Source of the DNA: Acidobacteriota bacterium
Lineage (GTDB): Bacteria > Acidobacteriota > Polarisedimenticolia > Gp22-AA2 > AA152
NCBI GenBank assembly: GCA_022616665.1
Contig: JAKEFJ010000048.1
Span: forward strand, 1 to 48,790
DNA: 48,790 bases
Reading direction: 5' to 3'
The position numbers and the translations under genes are program-made. Below the pieces are notes generated by a model. The model worked only from the letters and a program-made list of their open reading frames with translations. It made no database searches and was not told where the DNA came from. Position 1 is the stretch's first letter. Each line of letters opens with the position of its first letter. Positions 1-9,525 of the stretch are shown piece after piece.

Positions 1-795
1 CAGTGACATCTCGCCCATCTGGTCCGCGATGCGCTGGCTGTTGAGGACCGAGACATCCGCAACGAAGCCGCGCCAGGATCCGGCGTGGGCGCTGAACTTC
101 TCGCGGAAATAGGCCTCGTTGGCCTTGCCGATCTGCTCGGTGGTGAACCACAGCTGGGAGAGGATCATCCGATCGGCGCCCATCTCCTCCACCGTCTTGT
201 AGGTTTCCAGCAGCACGTCCTGATTTCCGGGAGAGATGGTGGTGTTCACGACGATCTCGGGCTTGCGGCCGTTGCCGTTGCGCGCCTCGCGGACCGCCTT
301 CACCCCATCGGCGATTTTCTGGAAGGAGCCCTGCATACCCCGAATCCGATCGTGTACCTCCTGGGGGCCGTCCACGGAAACCATGATGGCGTCCACCCCC
401 AGGTCCGCGAGTCGGCGCGAGTCCCTCGGAAGGTAAGTCCCGTTGGTGTTGATGCTGCAGTACATCCCCTTGGATTTGATGAACTCGACGAAGGGAAGAA
501 TGTCGCGGTGCAGGAACGGCTCGCCTCCCCAGAGGAAGGCCCCGGTACCATCCTTGGCAACGTCCTCGATGACCGAGCAGAGTGTGGCAAGGTTCAGCTG
601 CTGGATCTCGTGCTCTTTCGAGAGATCGTGGAAAAGGCCCTGCTCACCCCATTGCCAGCACATGGTGCATCGGAGATTGCAGCGATAGGTCATCATGAAA
701 GTGAGAATTCGGGGGGCCTGCCAGCGGTCGGCCATGAAGACCGGCCCCGCCCTCAGCAGCAGTTCCTTGAGCCTCGTTCCCAGGTCGTAAGACAA
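1..795 (-). CDS. Radical SAM protein (partial; runs off the left edge)
   Basis: Reverse-strand reading gives ...MADRWQAPRILTFMMTYRCNLRCTMCWQWGEQG... with a CxxxCxxC radical-SAM motif, then GAFLWGGEPFLHRDILPFVEFIKSKGMYCSINTNGTYL. Absent from the ORF track because it is open at the edge. Start is TTG at 795 or ATG at 735. Confidence 0.85.
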   Translation of the reverse strand, partial: MSYDLGTRLKELLLRAGPVFMADRWQAPRILTFMMTYRCNLRCTMCWQWGEQGLFHDLSKEHEIQQLNLATLCSVIEDVAKDGTGAFLWGGEPFLHRDILPFVEFIKSKGMYCSINTNGTYLPRDSRRLADLGVDAIMVSVDGPQEVHDRIRGMQGSFQKIADGVKAVREARNGNGRKPEIVVNTTISPGNQDVLLETYKTVEEMGADRMILSQLWFTTEQIGKANEAYFREKFSAHAGSWRGFVADVSVLNSQRIADQMGEMSL

Positions 796-796
796 T

Positions 797-2512
797 TCAC
801 TGCCTCATTTTCTTGGGCGTCACCACCGCCAGATAATTGATTGCCAGTTGCCTGTCCACCTCGCACAACGATCGCGCCACTCCCCACCCTGAGGCGGAGG
901 CGGCCCGGACCAGCCTCTCCGAGGCGAGGCCGAGAGCATTGACTCCGAGATAGATTCCCTTGAGGGGAAGCGCAAGCGCCATCCCCAGGTGGGGATGCTG
1001 CTTCACCAGGTGACCTTCCACACCCAGGGCCAGCACCGCATTGGCCAGCTGCGGGACAAGCTGCAGGTAGCCGCCATTCGCCTCCACGCGAACCTCGCCA
1101 AACTCGGAAAGGACTTCCTCCAGCTCCCGGCGGCTCCAGCGGTGCAGCCGATCGGAGGGGGGATGGGGCCAGATGCCAATGGTCGTCACGATGATTCTCC
1201 CGCCGGGGCGGGTGACCCGGGCGAATTCGGCAAGGACATGGCGAAAATCGGCCATGAGATAAAACGCCTGGGTGCACAAGGTCAGATCGAAGGAATCCGA
1301 ACGAAAAGGCAGCGCCAGCGCATCTCCGCGCACGGCCACGCCATGGTAGGGGCTGAGATCCATCCCCACGTACCGCGAAGCCCTTGGGGAAAAGAATTCC
1401 CGGTAAGGCGTGTACTTGCACCCCACGTCCAGGATTTCCAGACCCGACTTGCCGTTGAGAGCGGCCGCCTGCCGCCTGAGCCCTGCGGCTATTTCCCGCA
1501 GCATGAGGTAATCGTATTGCCATATCCGCGGCTTTGAGATGCGGCGCACCACGCGCCGTGCCTCGTGCTCCGGGTGGCTTCCGTTCGAGCTGCTCATGAC
1601 TTCTCCGCTTGCAGGGAGGCGCGGGGAGCTGCCTCCACCGGCCAGCGTCGCGCCCACGAATCCTCGCACCAGTCCCTCGGAAAAGGACAGCGAAGCGCGC
1701 AGATCATGCCCCCGTCCCAGCACCGCAGCTCCGGCCGCGTCCCGTCCACCATCCCACAGACTTCTGGCCATGCGGGCCACCATGTGGAGATTCCCCCGGC
1801 GCGCGTGCTTTCCGTAGAAGGCCCCCTGGCCGATCCCGTAATCGCGATAGAGCCCCTGCTGTTGCCGGGGCTTGCGCCAGGAACGGTGTGTGACCACCAG
1901 ATTCGGGAGATAACGGATGGGCACTCGGGCCCGCAGCAGCCGGTATCCCAAGTCGTTGTCTTCCGCGGCCGGCCAGCTCGTCCCGGGTCCCAGCGTCTCA
2001 TCGAAAGGCCCGACCCGGCGAAGGACGGGCGCGGGTATCGCCATGTTGTTTCCGAACAGGACGTCCCGAAAAGCCGGGCGTCGATATTCCCTCTCCTGGC
2101 CCTCGTCCAGAAGAGAAGGGGCGATGACCGCATCCCCCTCCCGTTCACCCGCCAGCACTCTTCCTGTCAGGGCCACCTCGCCCCGCGTGTCCACGCACGC
2201 CCGGTGCATTTCCTCCAACCAGTTCTCCGCCACCCGGCAGTCGTCATCGGTGAAGGCGAGCAGCCCCCCTTTCGCCTCGGCGATTCCTCGGTTGAGGGCC
2301 GCGCTTTTCCCTCGCCGGGGGCAGTGCACATGTCGCAACCAGCGCTCGGGGCCGTCTTCCTCCGGCTCGCGATGTTGCAGATTGCGGCTTTGGTCGAGGA
2401 CGATGATTTCCACGCCCTCGAAGGGTGACCGGCGCAGGTGGGCCAGACAATCGGCGAGTAGCTCCGGGCGATCCGCGGTGGCGATGAGCACAGAAATCCG
2501 GGGGCCTCTCAT
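797..2512 (-). CDS. Fused family 2 glycosyltransferase and class I SAM-dependent methyltransferase
   Basis: N-terminus MRGPRISVLIATADRPELLADCL... with FTDDDCR is GT2. C-terminus LEILDVGCKYTPYREFF...YVGMDLSPYHG...DSFDLTLCTQAFYLM...RPGGRIIVTT is a methyltransferase. ATG at 2512 overlaps the upstream stop (ATGA). Confidence 0.85.
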   Translation of the reverse strand: MRGPRISVLIATADRPELLADCLAHLRRSPFEGVEIIVLDQSRNLQHREPEEDGPERWLRHVHCPRRGKSAALNRGIAEAKGGLLAFTDDDCRVAENWLEEMHRACVDTRGEVALTGRVLAGEREGDAVIAPSLLDEGQEREYRRPAFRDVLFGNNMAIPAPVLRRVGPFDETLGPGTSWPAAEDNDLGYRLLRARVPIRYLPNLVVTHRSWRKPRQQQGLYRDYGIGQGAFYGKHARRGNLHMVARMARSLWDGGRDAAGAAVLGRGHDLRASLSFSEGLVRGFVGATLAGGGSSPRLPASGEVMSSSNGSHPEHEARRVVRRISKPRIWQYDYLMLREIAAGLRRQAAALNGKSGLEILDVGCKYTPYREFFSPRASRYVGMDLSPYHGVAVRGDALALPFRSDSFDLTLCTQAFYLMADFRHVLAEFARVTRPGGRIIVTTIGIWPHPPSDRLHRWSRRELEEVLSEFGEVRVEANGGYLQLVPQLANAVLALGVEGHLVKQHPHLGMALALPLKGIYLGVNALGLASERLVRAASASGWGVARSLCEVDRQLAINYLAVVTPKKMRQ

Positions 2513-3510
2513 GCGGTCCTCCCCCGCTGTTCGCCGGTTTCTCGTTGAGGCTCTGCTCGCGAGGCTCCCGAACGACGAAATCCCTTCCAATAGCGTCGCT
2601 CTCCCAGAAGGGACTGCGCCTTGCCCAGGATGCTTCCGCGTGCTCCCATCCATTCCAGTGACGCCATCCCCGCTTCCAGCAGACTCCAGGCGGGAGCCAG
2701 GGGATCCAGCGTCGACAGCCCGCTTGCCCGGGCCACGCGCTTGAGAGGGTGGTGGGGCACTGAGGCGAAGCGAAGCTCCCGCTCCAAGGAGGGATGCTTT
2801 CCGGCCAGGTCTCGATCCGCCATCCCGACGCACTCGCAGTCCCGAAGCCAGCGGTACAGGGTCTTGTCGTAGATCTGGCGGGCCACAGCAATAGAGAGAT
2901 AGCGCATCTCCGCTCCCGCTTGGATGAGCCGCCAGCCCAGGTCATAGTCCTCATTGCCATAGCGGATGAAAGATTCGTCGAATCCCCCGGCGCGCTGGAG
3001 AAGCTGCCGCGACATGGAGGCGTGGCCGAAATGGCAGTCGTCGAAGCGGAATTCGTAGCCCGGCGTCGAGAGGCGTTGCTCCACCTGACCTCCCCAGATT
3101 TCAATGCCCTGCTTCAGGAAGGAATGCCGCAATCCCTCAGCCAAGGCGAGGCCGCCGAAGACGACCCGTTCCATCCCGTCGGTATGCGCCTCACGGTGAG
3201 CGCAGATCGATCCCTCCTTCAGGATCATGTCATCGTCGAGAAACAGGACGACTTCCGAGGAGGCCGCATGAGCGCCCCGGTTTCTGGCGGCCGCCAAGCC
3301 ACGATTCTCCTGGGAGACCACGCGCAGCAGAGGATCGCCGCGGAACCGGCTGAGCATCTCCAGGGTTCCATCGCGAGACCCGTCCACCACCACCAGGATT
3401 TCCGCGCCCCCCGCCGCGCCTGCCTGATTCAGCAGCGCCGGTAGCGTTCGCTCCAACAATCCGCGACGGCTGTAGGTGGGAACCACGATCGACAGGCGCG
3501 TGGTGGTCAT
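2509..3510 (-). CDS. Glycosyltransferase family 2
   Basis: MTTTRLSIVVPTYSRRGLLERTLPALLNQ...LFLDDDMI. Start at 3510 gives an ATGA overlap with the deacetylase stop. Confidence 0.88.
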   Translation of the reverse strand: MTTTRLSIVVPTYSRRGLLERTLPALLNQAGAAGGAEILVVVDGSRDGTLEMLSRFRGDPLLRVVSQENRGLAAARNRGAHAASSEVVLFLDDDMILKEGSICAHREAHTDGMERVVFGGLALAEGLRHSFLKQGIEIWGGQVEQRLSTPGYEFRFDDCHFGHASMSRQLLQRAGGFDESFIRYGNEDYDLGWRLIQAGAEMRYLSIAVARQIYDKTLYRWLRDCECVGMADRDLAGKHPSLERELRFASVPHHPLKRVARASGLSTLDPLAPAWSLLEAGMASLEWMGARGSILGKAQSLLGERRYWKGFRRSGASRAEPQRETGEQRGRTA

Positions 3511-4325
3511 GACATCCCTCGCAGCGGCTCCGGAGCCGTTTGACCCGCCAAGGCCGCCAGGGAGGAGGCGGCCCATTCCCGCATGCCAAACCCGGTCCTG
3601 AGCTTGAAGGCGAAGGACCACTGCGTCTCGTGGCAGGTGATCAGGCTGCGGCGGAGCTGGAAGGGATCGGTTCCTTCGCCGTTGCCTCCACGAATGTCGG
3701 CGCAGGCGCTCTCATATCCCGCCTCCCTCAGCAAGGCCAGACAGCGATCGTCGAAGAGCCCATGGGGATAGGAGAAATGACTCACCCGGATGCCGAGCCG
3801 ATCCTCCAGAATCTGCTTGGAGCCTAGAATCTCCTCACGCAGATCGAGTTGGGGGATGCTGGGGAGCGGGCGGTGGGTCCGGCTGTGGGATCCCAGCTCA
3901 ATACCCCGGGCGGCAAGATCGGCGGCCTCCTTCCATGAGAGCAGAGGCCGGGGCGGATCCCCATGCCGCGCATCCCAGGTGTTGCTCTCGCCGACCCGAT
4001 CCGCGACCAGGAAGATCGTCGCCGAAAAGCCATATTCCTCCAGCACCGGCGCCACTTCCTGCATGAAATCCCGGTAGCCGTCGTCGAAGGTGAGGGAAAC
4101 TGCCCGCTGGGGGAGTGGACGCGTTCCCCGCGCCACCTCAACCACCTCGCCGAGAGGGATCGTTCGATACCCGTTCTCATGCAGGGATCGCATCTGGGAG
4201 CGGAATTGATCCGGAGTCAGCCCCCACTGGCGCAGTCGCTGGCCCGGATCTCCGCTGATCCAGTGGTACATCAGGATTTTCACGCCTCGGCTCTCAGGCA
4301 CCGGTCTTCGCCTCCTCTTGAGCAT
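3507..4325 (-). CDS. Polysaccharide deacetylase (NodB-type)
   Basis: ILMYHWISGD...AVSLTFDDGYRDF...ELGSHSRTHRPL...SYPHGLFD are NodB motifs. A GTG start near 4283 is also possible. Confidence 0.9.
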   Translation of the reverse strand: MLKRRRRPVPESRGVKILMYHWISGDPGQRLRQWGLTPDQFRSQMRSLHENGYRTIPLGEVVEVARGTRPLPQRAVSLTFDDGYRDFMQEVAPVLEEYGFSATIFLVADRVGESNTWDARHGDPPRPLLSWKEAADLAARGIELGSHSRTHRPLPSIPQLDLREEILGSKQILEDRLGIRVSHFSYPHGLFDDRCLALLREAGYESACADIRGGNGEGTDPFQLRRSLITCHETQWSFAFKLRTGFGMREWAASSLAALAGQTAPEPLRGMS

Positions 4326-5253
4326 CCTCGCGCGTGCGGGTGAATCCGGAAAAGATCAGCCAGCTCGCAACGCCTTGCCCCAGGCCCGAAAGATAGGCCC
4401 GGCCGGTGCGCCACGCCGAAGCATCCCGCCGCAGCGCCCCCAGCAGCGCCGTCTTGCCCTGGGCCAAGAGGACCGCCAGGGCCACCCGCGAAGGGAAAAA
4501 GTCACCACGCGCAATCCGTTTGAGCGCCCAGACGGCGATTCCGTATCCGTACTCCCATTCCACCGCCGACTGGGTCTCGCCGTCGCGCCAGGGCAGGTGC
4601 GCCACGATCACCTCCGGGTCGTAGCGAATCCGGCCACCGCGCAGTAGCAGGCGGTGAATCAGGTCGGTGTCCTCGGCGCTTCGATAGCGGCCGCCTGCCC
4701 CCAGCTCCGGATCGAACGGACCGATGCGGTTCAACCAGCTCCTCCGCACCGAAAGGTTGAACCCGCCTCCCACCGTGGAGGGGTCCACCGGTCTTGTGTA
4801 GATCTTCACCTCCGAAGGGTGCCATGTGGTGGCCGCCAGGATGCGAGGATCGGCACAGTCGCTCGGCTCAGGCAAGGAGCCACCGGTGACCGCGGCCAGC
4901 TCCGGATCGCTGGAGAACGCTCGGGCCACCGAGTCCGCCCAATCGCGGCGCGCCAGGCAGTCATCGTCGATGAAGCCCAGAATTTCCCCCCGGGACTCCC
5001 GAACCGCCAGGTTGCGCGCGCGGCTGAGCCCACGGCTGGGTGTCGGTATCCATCTAAGATTCGGGATTCGCCTCTGATGTTGACGCACCAGCTCCCCCGT
5101 CTCGGGACCGTCGCTCTGATCCACCACCAGGATCTCCAGAGGCGCGGGTGCGAGTTCGCCGAGACGCGCCAGACACCTTGCCAGCAGGTCGGGGCGATTG
5201 CGGGTGCAGACCACGACGGTGATTTGCTCGGGAGAAAGGGGCTCGGGCTTCAC
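4294..5253 (-). CDS. Glycosyltransferase family 2
   Basis: ITVVVCTRNRPDLLARCLARLGEL...ILVVDQSDG...GFIDDDCLARRDW; ATGA overlap with the upstream gene. Confidence 0.88.
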   Translation of the reverse strand: MKPEPLSPEQITVVVCTRNRPDLLARCLARLGELAPAPLEILVVDQSDGPETGELVRQHQRRIPNLRWIPTPSRGLSRARNLAVRESRGEILGFIDDDCLARRDWADSVARAFSSDPELAAVTGGSLPEPSDCADPRILAATTWHPSEVKIYTRPVDPSTVGGGFNLSVRRSWLNRIGPFDPELGAGGRYRSAEDTDLIHRLLLRGGRIRYDPEVIVAHLPWRDGETQSAVEWEYGYGIAVWALKRIARGDFFPSRVALAVLLAQGKTALLGALRRDASAWRTGRAYLSGLGQGVASWLIFSGFTRTREDAQEEAKTGA

Positions 5254-7007
5254 AGCATCCCCCCTCCGGTGACAGCGGGTGTCGAAGTCCGCACGTCGGC
5301 GGCGCCGCCTTTCACTTCGAAAACCTTGATCCCTCCATCGTCGTAGACACGTGTGAGAAACGCAGCCTCATCGGGGTCGTACGATCCCAGCTTTCGCTCA
5401 TCCGGTCCGTAGTAGACATAGTCGATGCCGAAGCGCTGCAGCAGCCCCAGGCGTTTGCTGTCATCCCACTCCTCGGAATAGAAGAGCTGGATATCTCGTT
5501 GCCTTGCTTCTATCTCGTTGGTCAGCATGTCCTCCCCGATGAAGACCCGCTGCCCCGACAACCGAGGCACATAGTTGCCAATCCGGTAGGAGGCGAGAAC
5601 CAGGGCCTCCCTGGGAACCTGCCGGTTCAGCCAGTCCATGGCCGCGAGCTGCGTGCTGGGGAGATAGGTCGGTGCTCTCACGATCTTTGCCTCATGCCGA
5701 TAGGAAAGGAAGAGGTTGGCGGTGCTCAGACAGCAGGCCACCAGCATCACACCCATTGCCGCCACCAGTCCGGGTGGCGCCCAAAGGCTCCGCGGCCGGC
5801 ACGGAGCGCGTTTCCGGGCTCGGCGCCGGAGGAGAATTCGGCGGAAGACGGTTCGACGCAATCCCTGGGTGGCGAGAATCGAGAGTGGAATCTGGATCCC
5901 GTTCAGCAGGTGCCATCGCCAGTTGATGTAGGGGACATACGCAAGGATCAACACCGTGAGAACCCATGCCTTGGCCATGCGCTCCCCGGAAGGCCGCCGG
6001 ATCCGCAGGAAGCCATCGAAGGTGAGCATGGCCACGAGGAAACTGGCTCCCAATCCCATTCCAAGGCGGAAAGGCTCGGGGGTGGGGAAATTGAGTCGGG
6101 ATACCACGTCCCCCCACCTCGGCTCCCGCTCCAGAATCAACCGGTTGAAGAACAGCATCCCCAATGGAAGACCCAGGACGATCGCGACGCTCTTCAGCCG
6201 ATTCAAGCCGGGGATGCGTCCCATTCCGAGCCCGTCTAGGAGCAGATACATCCCGGCTATGGGAACGAAGGCCACCGCTTCGAATGCGTGGCTGGATGCC
6301 AGCCCGGCCGCGCAGCAGCCGGCTGCCAGGGCGGGGCCAAACCGCCTGACCCGCTCCGATTTCAGCAGCAGGGCGAGGGAGCCGGTCATGAGGGCCGCGG
6401 CAAAGATAAAGTGCGGGTAGACGATCATGGCGTGAAATAGATTCAATTCTACCAGCCAGTTACTCACCGGCCTGAGGTCGAGACCGGTTGCCCGCAGGAC
6501 GATACGGGTGAACCAGAGGAGGCCTCCTCCGAAGCACGCCAGGAGTAGGGCGAATCTGCGGTAGAAGGGCCGGCGAATTGCCGTGGCGATGAAGGAATAG
6601 GCGGTAAGCACCAGCAAGACGATGGAAACTGCCCCGAAGAGCCGATGGGTGAAGTCAAGACTCCATCCCATCCAGCCGGAGAGCCGTCCCAGGGACAGAT
6701 AAAGAAAATTGAACAGCGCCGGAGGATTGGGCTCAGGAGTAAAGTTGTTGGTGAAGAGAGCCTTTCCTTCGGAAGCCTGGCGCATGAGCGCCAGATAGAC
6801 ATTGTTGTCATCGATGGCGTCGGTCCCCACCAGCCCCATGAATCTTTCCGTGGCGCTCTGGCGAGAATAAGCATCCCAATAAGGGATCCCGACGATGACG
6901 ATGAGAAGCCCCGATAGTAGCAGTGGGAGGATCCACTCCTTCATGCGGATCTGGCCGAACGGCGGCGGCACAGTCGCCTCCGGCCGATAAAGCCCGGCGC
7001 CCCTCAT
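5250..7007 (-). CDS. Multi-spanning membrane protein, GT-C (GT39/PMT-like) glycosyltransferase candidate
   Basis: Many hydrophobic segments; N-terminal luminal-type motif GTDAIDDNNVYLALMRQ; soluble tail. The real start MRGAGLYRPEA at 7007 gives an ATGA overlap with the flippase. Confidence 0.65.
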   Translation of the reverse strand: MRGAGLYRPEATVPPPFGQIRMKEWILPLLLSGLLIVIVGIPYWDAYSRQSATERFMGLVGTDAIDDNNVYLALMRQASEGKALFTNNFTPEPNPPALFNFLYLSLGRLSGWMGWSLDFTHRLFGAVSIVLLVLTAYSFIATAIRRPFYRRFALLLACFGGGLLWFTRIVLRATGLDLRPVSNWLVELNLFHAMIVYPHFIFAAALMTGSLALLLKSERVRRFGPALAAGCCAAGLASSHAFEAVAFVPIAGMYLLLDGLGMGRIPGLNRLKSVAIVLGLPLGMLFFNRLILEREPRWGDVVSRLNFPTPEPFRLGMGLGASFLVAMLTFDGFLRIRRPSGERMAKAWVLTVLILAYVPYINWRWHLLNGIQIPLSILATQGLRRTVFRRILLRRRARKRAPCRPRSLWAPPGLVAAMGVMLVACCLSTANLFLSYRHEAKIVRAPTYLPSTQLAAMDWLNRQVPREALVLASYRIGNYVPRLSGQRVFIGEDMLTNEIEARQRDIQLFYSEEWDDSKRLGLLQRFGIDYVYYGPDERKLGSYDPDEAAFLTRVYDDGGIKVFEVKGGAADVRTSTPAVTGGGML

Positions 7008-8512
7008 CGCGTGACCTCCGCCCAGGCTCTTCCCACGAGCCGCCGCTCTTCCCGGAACGTTCCGCTCAAGCCGTAGACCAGAGCGAATCCCGCCAGGCAG
7101 GTTGCTCCACGCGCCGCCAGGATCGGAAGCGTCGGATCGGGAATCCAGCTCTTCCACAGCCACATCACCAGGGCCACCGGCAAGCCTGCACCCAGAGGCG
7201 CGGCAATGGAGCGCAGCAAAAACCCCGATGACTGCACTCCCGCCCAGGCGCACCCGCGCCTGAGGATGAGGAACAGGTCCACTCCCATTGTGGCGATCAG
7301 CGTGCCCAGCGCCGCACCCGCCAGGGAGAATAGCCGGTAACCGGCCACCACGAGGACCAGATTCAGCGCATATCGGACGGACTCGGCCTTGAGCAGATCC
7401 GAGACTCTTCCCGCTCCGAACAGCAGCGTCGTAGCGGTCAAGGATGCGGCTCCCACCAGGCCCGTGAGGGCGAGGGCGCGCAGCGCTGGCAGGCCTTGCA
7501 CGAAGCTTTCACCGGCCCAGTGCCGCAGGATCGCTCCCCCGTCCACCATCAGCAGGGTCACGATCGGCATGGCAAGGGCGAGGTTCACGCGCGTCGCGAC
7601 TTCCAGCATCCTGGCGGCAGCGGCACCTCCCTCCGCAGCGTCGGCGCGCGATGCGAGCGGAAAGAGGACGCCGGAAATGGGTTGGAGACCCTTCAGGATG
7701 AGAGAAGCCAGCGTTGCTCCCGCCGCGAACAACGCCACCACCTGGGGTCCCGCCAGGATTCCCAGAATCAGGAGGTCGGCGTTCTCGAAAAGGGTCCTGA
7801 CGCTCTCGTAGCCGAATGAAAGGAAAGAAAAGAGGGAGGCTCCCCGTTCCAGGCCCCGGTAGGCGCCCCCTCCGGTGAAGTGGATCCCGGGAGCGATGCG
7901 ACGAATCGTCAGCCAGCGCGCCAGGTGCCCGGAGATGGAAGCAACCAGCTGAACTGCCCCCAGCGAAACCACCCCGAATCCCGCGTTGAGAAGGGCCGCT
8001 GTGGCCACGAGCCGGAACAACGCGGTCGACACTTCGATGGCATTCAAGAGGCCAAAACAATGCAGTCCTGCCAGGACGCTGCGGGTCACTCCGAAGGGAA
8101 ATGAAACCAGAAAATTCAAGGCGATGAGAATGAGCAAAACACGCACCGGACCCTGGCGCTGGGACGTGACGTGAAACCTGTCGAGCGCGGTGAAGCTCAA
8201 GAGGATGAGACCGGCGCATGCGACCATTCCCACCACGAGGTAGATGCGGAAGATGGATCCAAGCTCTCGATTGGCCTGCTCGGCGCGCCCCGCGTCCACG
8301 TGGGCTGCCACGGAGCGGACGCCGGCGGCGCCGCTCCCGGCGTTGAGAAAGCCGAAATAGCTTCCCAGAGCCGTGGCCATCACCCAAAGCCCATACTCCA
8401 CGGCACCCAGGTGGCTTATGACCATCGGTGTGAGGACCAGGAGCATCAGTCCGTTCACCGCAGCTCCTGCGTATCCTGACGTGATATTGCGCGCCAGCCG
8501 GCCCATGTTCAT
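7004..8512 (-). CDS. Oligosaccharide flippase / polysaccharide biosynthesis membrane protein (Wzx-like)
   Basis: MNMGRLARNITSGYAGAAVNGLMLLVLTPMVISHLGAVEYGLWVMA... with a multi-TM MATE/MOP-like pattern. Start at 8512 gives an ATGA overlap. Confidence 0.82.
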   Translation of the reverse strand: MNMGRLARNITSGYAGAAVNGLMLLVLTPMVISHLGAVEYGLWVMATALGSYFGFLNAGSGAAGVRSVAAHVDAGRAEQANRELGSIFRIYLVVGMVACAGLILLSFTALDRFHVTSQRQGPVRVLLILIALNFLVSFPFGVTRSVLAGLHCFGLLNAIEVSTALFRLVATAALLNAGFGVVSLGAVQLVASISGHLARWLTIRRIAPGIHFTGGGAYRGLERGASLFSFLSFGYESVRTLFENADLLILGILAGPQVVALFAAGATLASLILKGLQPISGVLFPLASRADAAEGGAAAARMLEVATRVNLALAMPIVTLLMVDGGAILRHWAGESFVQGLPALRALALTGLVGAASLTATTLLFGAGRVSDLLKAESVRYALNLVLVVAGYRLFSLAGAALGTLIATMGVDLFLILRRGCAWAGVQSSGFLLRSIAAPLGAGLPVALVMWLWKSWIPDPTLPILAARGATCLAGFALVYGLSGTFREERRLVGRAWAEVTR

Positions 8513-9525
8513 GAAATCTCTTTCGCCCCCGAGAGAACGTCGGAAGGTGTCTCCAGGATTTTTCGAACTCCGGCACGGGCGCGGGCGAAGTTGCCGGTCT
8601 CGTCCTGCTCCAGATAGCGGAATTTCTTGAGGCAGAAACCTGCCCACGCCAGGGCCAGCAGGGACGGGAGAATCGCTGTGGGAAATTCCATCTTGCTTGC
8701 ATAGCGCCCAAGGGTTCGGCGAAGCTCGGAAGCCAAGGGATCGCGGCCCTTGAGGAGCCGATCCAGGGCGCCGAATGGATCCCAGCGCCCGGAGCCTTCG
8801 CTGCGAAACGCCAGCCAGAGGCAGACGTCCAAAAGGTCATAAGCGGGCAGAGAGAGCTCGTCGCAGAGTTCCCAATCGATGACTCCGTAATGCAGCCCGT
8901 ATTCGAGGATGTTCTCACCGCAAAAATCGCCATGCGCAAGCACCGACGGGAAGGATCCTCCAAATCCCTCCCACACCTCACGGGCGGCTGATTCCAGAAG
9001 TGTCCGAGAGCGCCCTGTCCGGTCCAGCTTCACGCTGAATTCTTCGGTCCAGACCGGTACCAATCCACCCGCCTCACCCCGGGTAGCCTTCCCCAGGCTG
9101 GCACTCCAGCTTGAAACCCAATTCAACAGGCGAATGCACCGCCCGTTGAACCGCATTCCCGGCGTGACCCACTTGGAAATCTTTTCGCCCTTGAGTGCGG
9201 ATTGGAGGAGCATTCGCCGGCCCGCCACCTCCCGGTAAAGCAACGGTTTCGGCACAGACCCTGCCGGAAGACGCTCGCCGGTCTGGCACAGCGCCTGCAG
9301 ACCGCGATGCTCCTGGTCGAGGTGCTTGATGCCAGCCAAATCGAATCCCACCTTTCCCACCGCGGCTGGATACCGTTGCTGCGGCAGGAAAAAGAAATAG
9401 AGAGACTGGTCGGCATAGTTCTTGTCTCCATGGGGACGGTGGATCATCATCACCGCGATGTCGCGCGGCGAGACTCCCAGCCCCATGGCGGCAAAATCTC
9501 GATAGGTTTCCGACAGCACATCCAT
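8509..9525 (-). CDS. APH/choline kinase-fold phosphotransferase family protein
   Basis: VLAHGDFCGENILEYGLHYGVIDWELCDELSLPAYDLLD matches the APH catalytic HGDxxxxN and D-W-E motifs. Confidence 0.75.
   Translation of the reverse strand: MDVLSETYRDFAAMGLGVSPRDIAVMMIHRPHGDKNYADQSLYFFFLPQQRYPAAVGKVGFDLAGIKHLDQEHRGLQALCQTGERLPAGSVPKPLLYREVAGRRMLLQSALKGEKISKWVTPGMRFNGRCIRLLNWVSSWSASLGKATRGEAGGLVPVWTEEFSVKLDRTGRSRTLLESAAREVWEGFGGSFPSVLAHGDFCGENILEYGLHYGVIDWELCDELSLPAYDLLDVCLWLAFRSEGSGRWDPFGALDRLLKGRDPLASELRRTLGRYASKMEFPTAILPSLLALAWAGFCLKKFRYLEQDETGNFARARAGVRKILETPSDVLSGAKEIS

Noticed and set aside
85-840. 251-aa plus-strand ORF at the left edge
   Set aside because: Antisense to the partial radical SAM gene, whose CxxxCxxC motif is clear on the minus strand.
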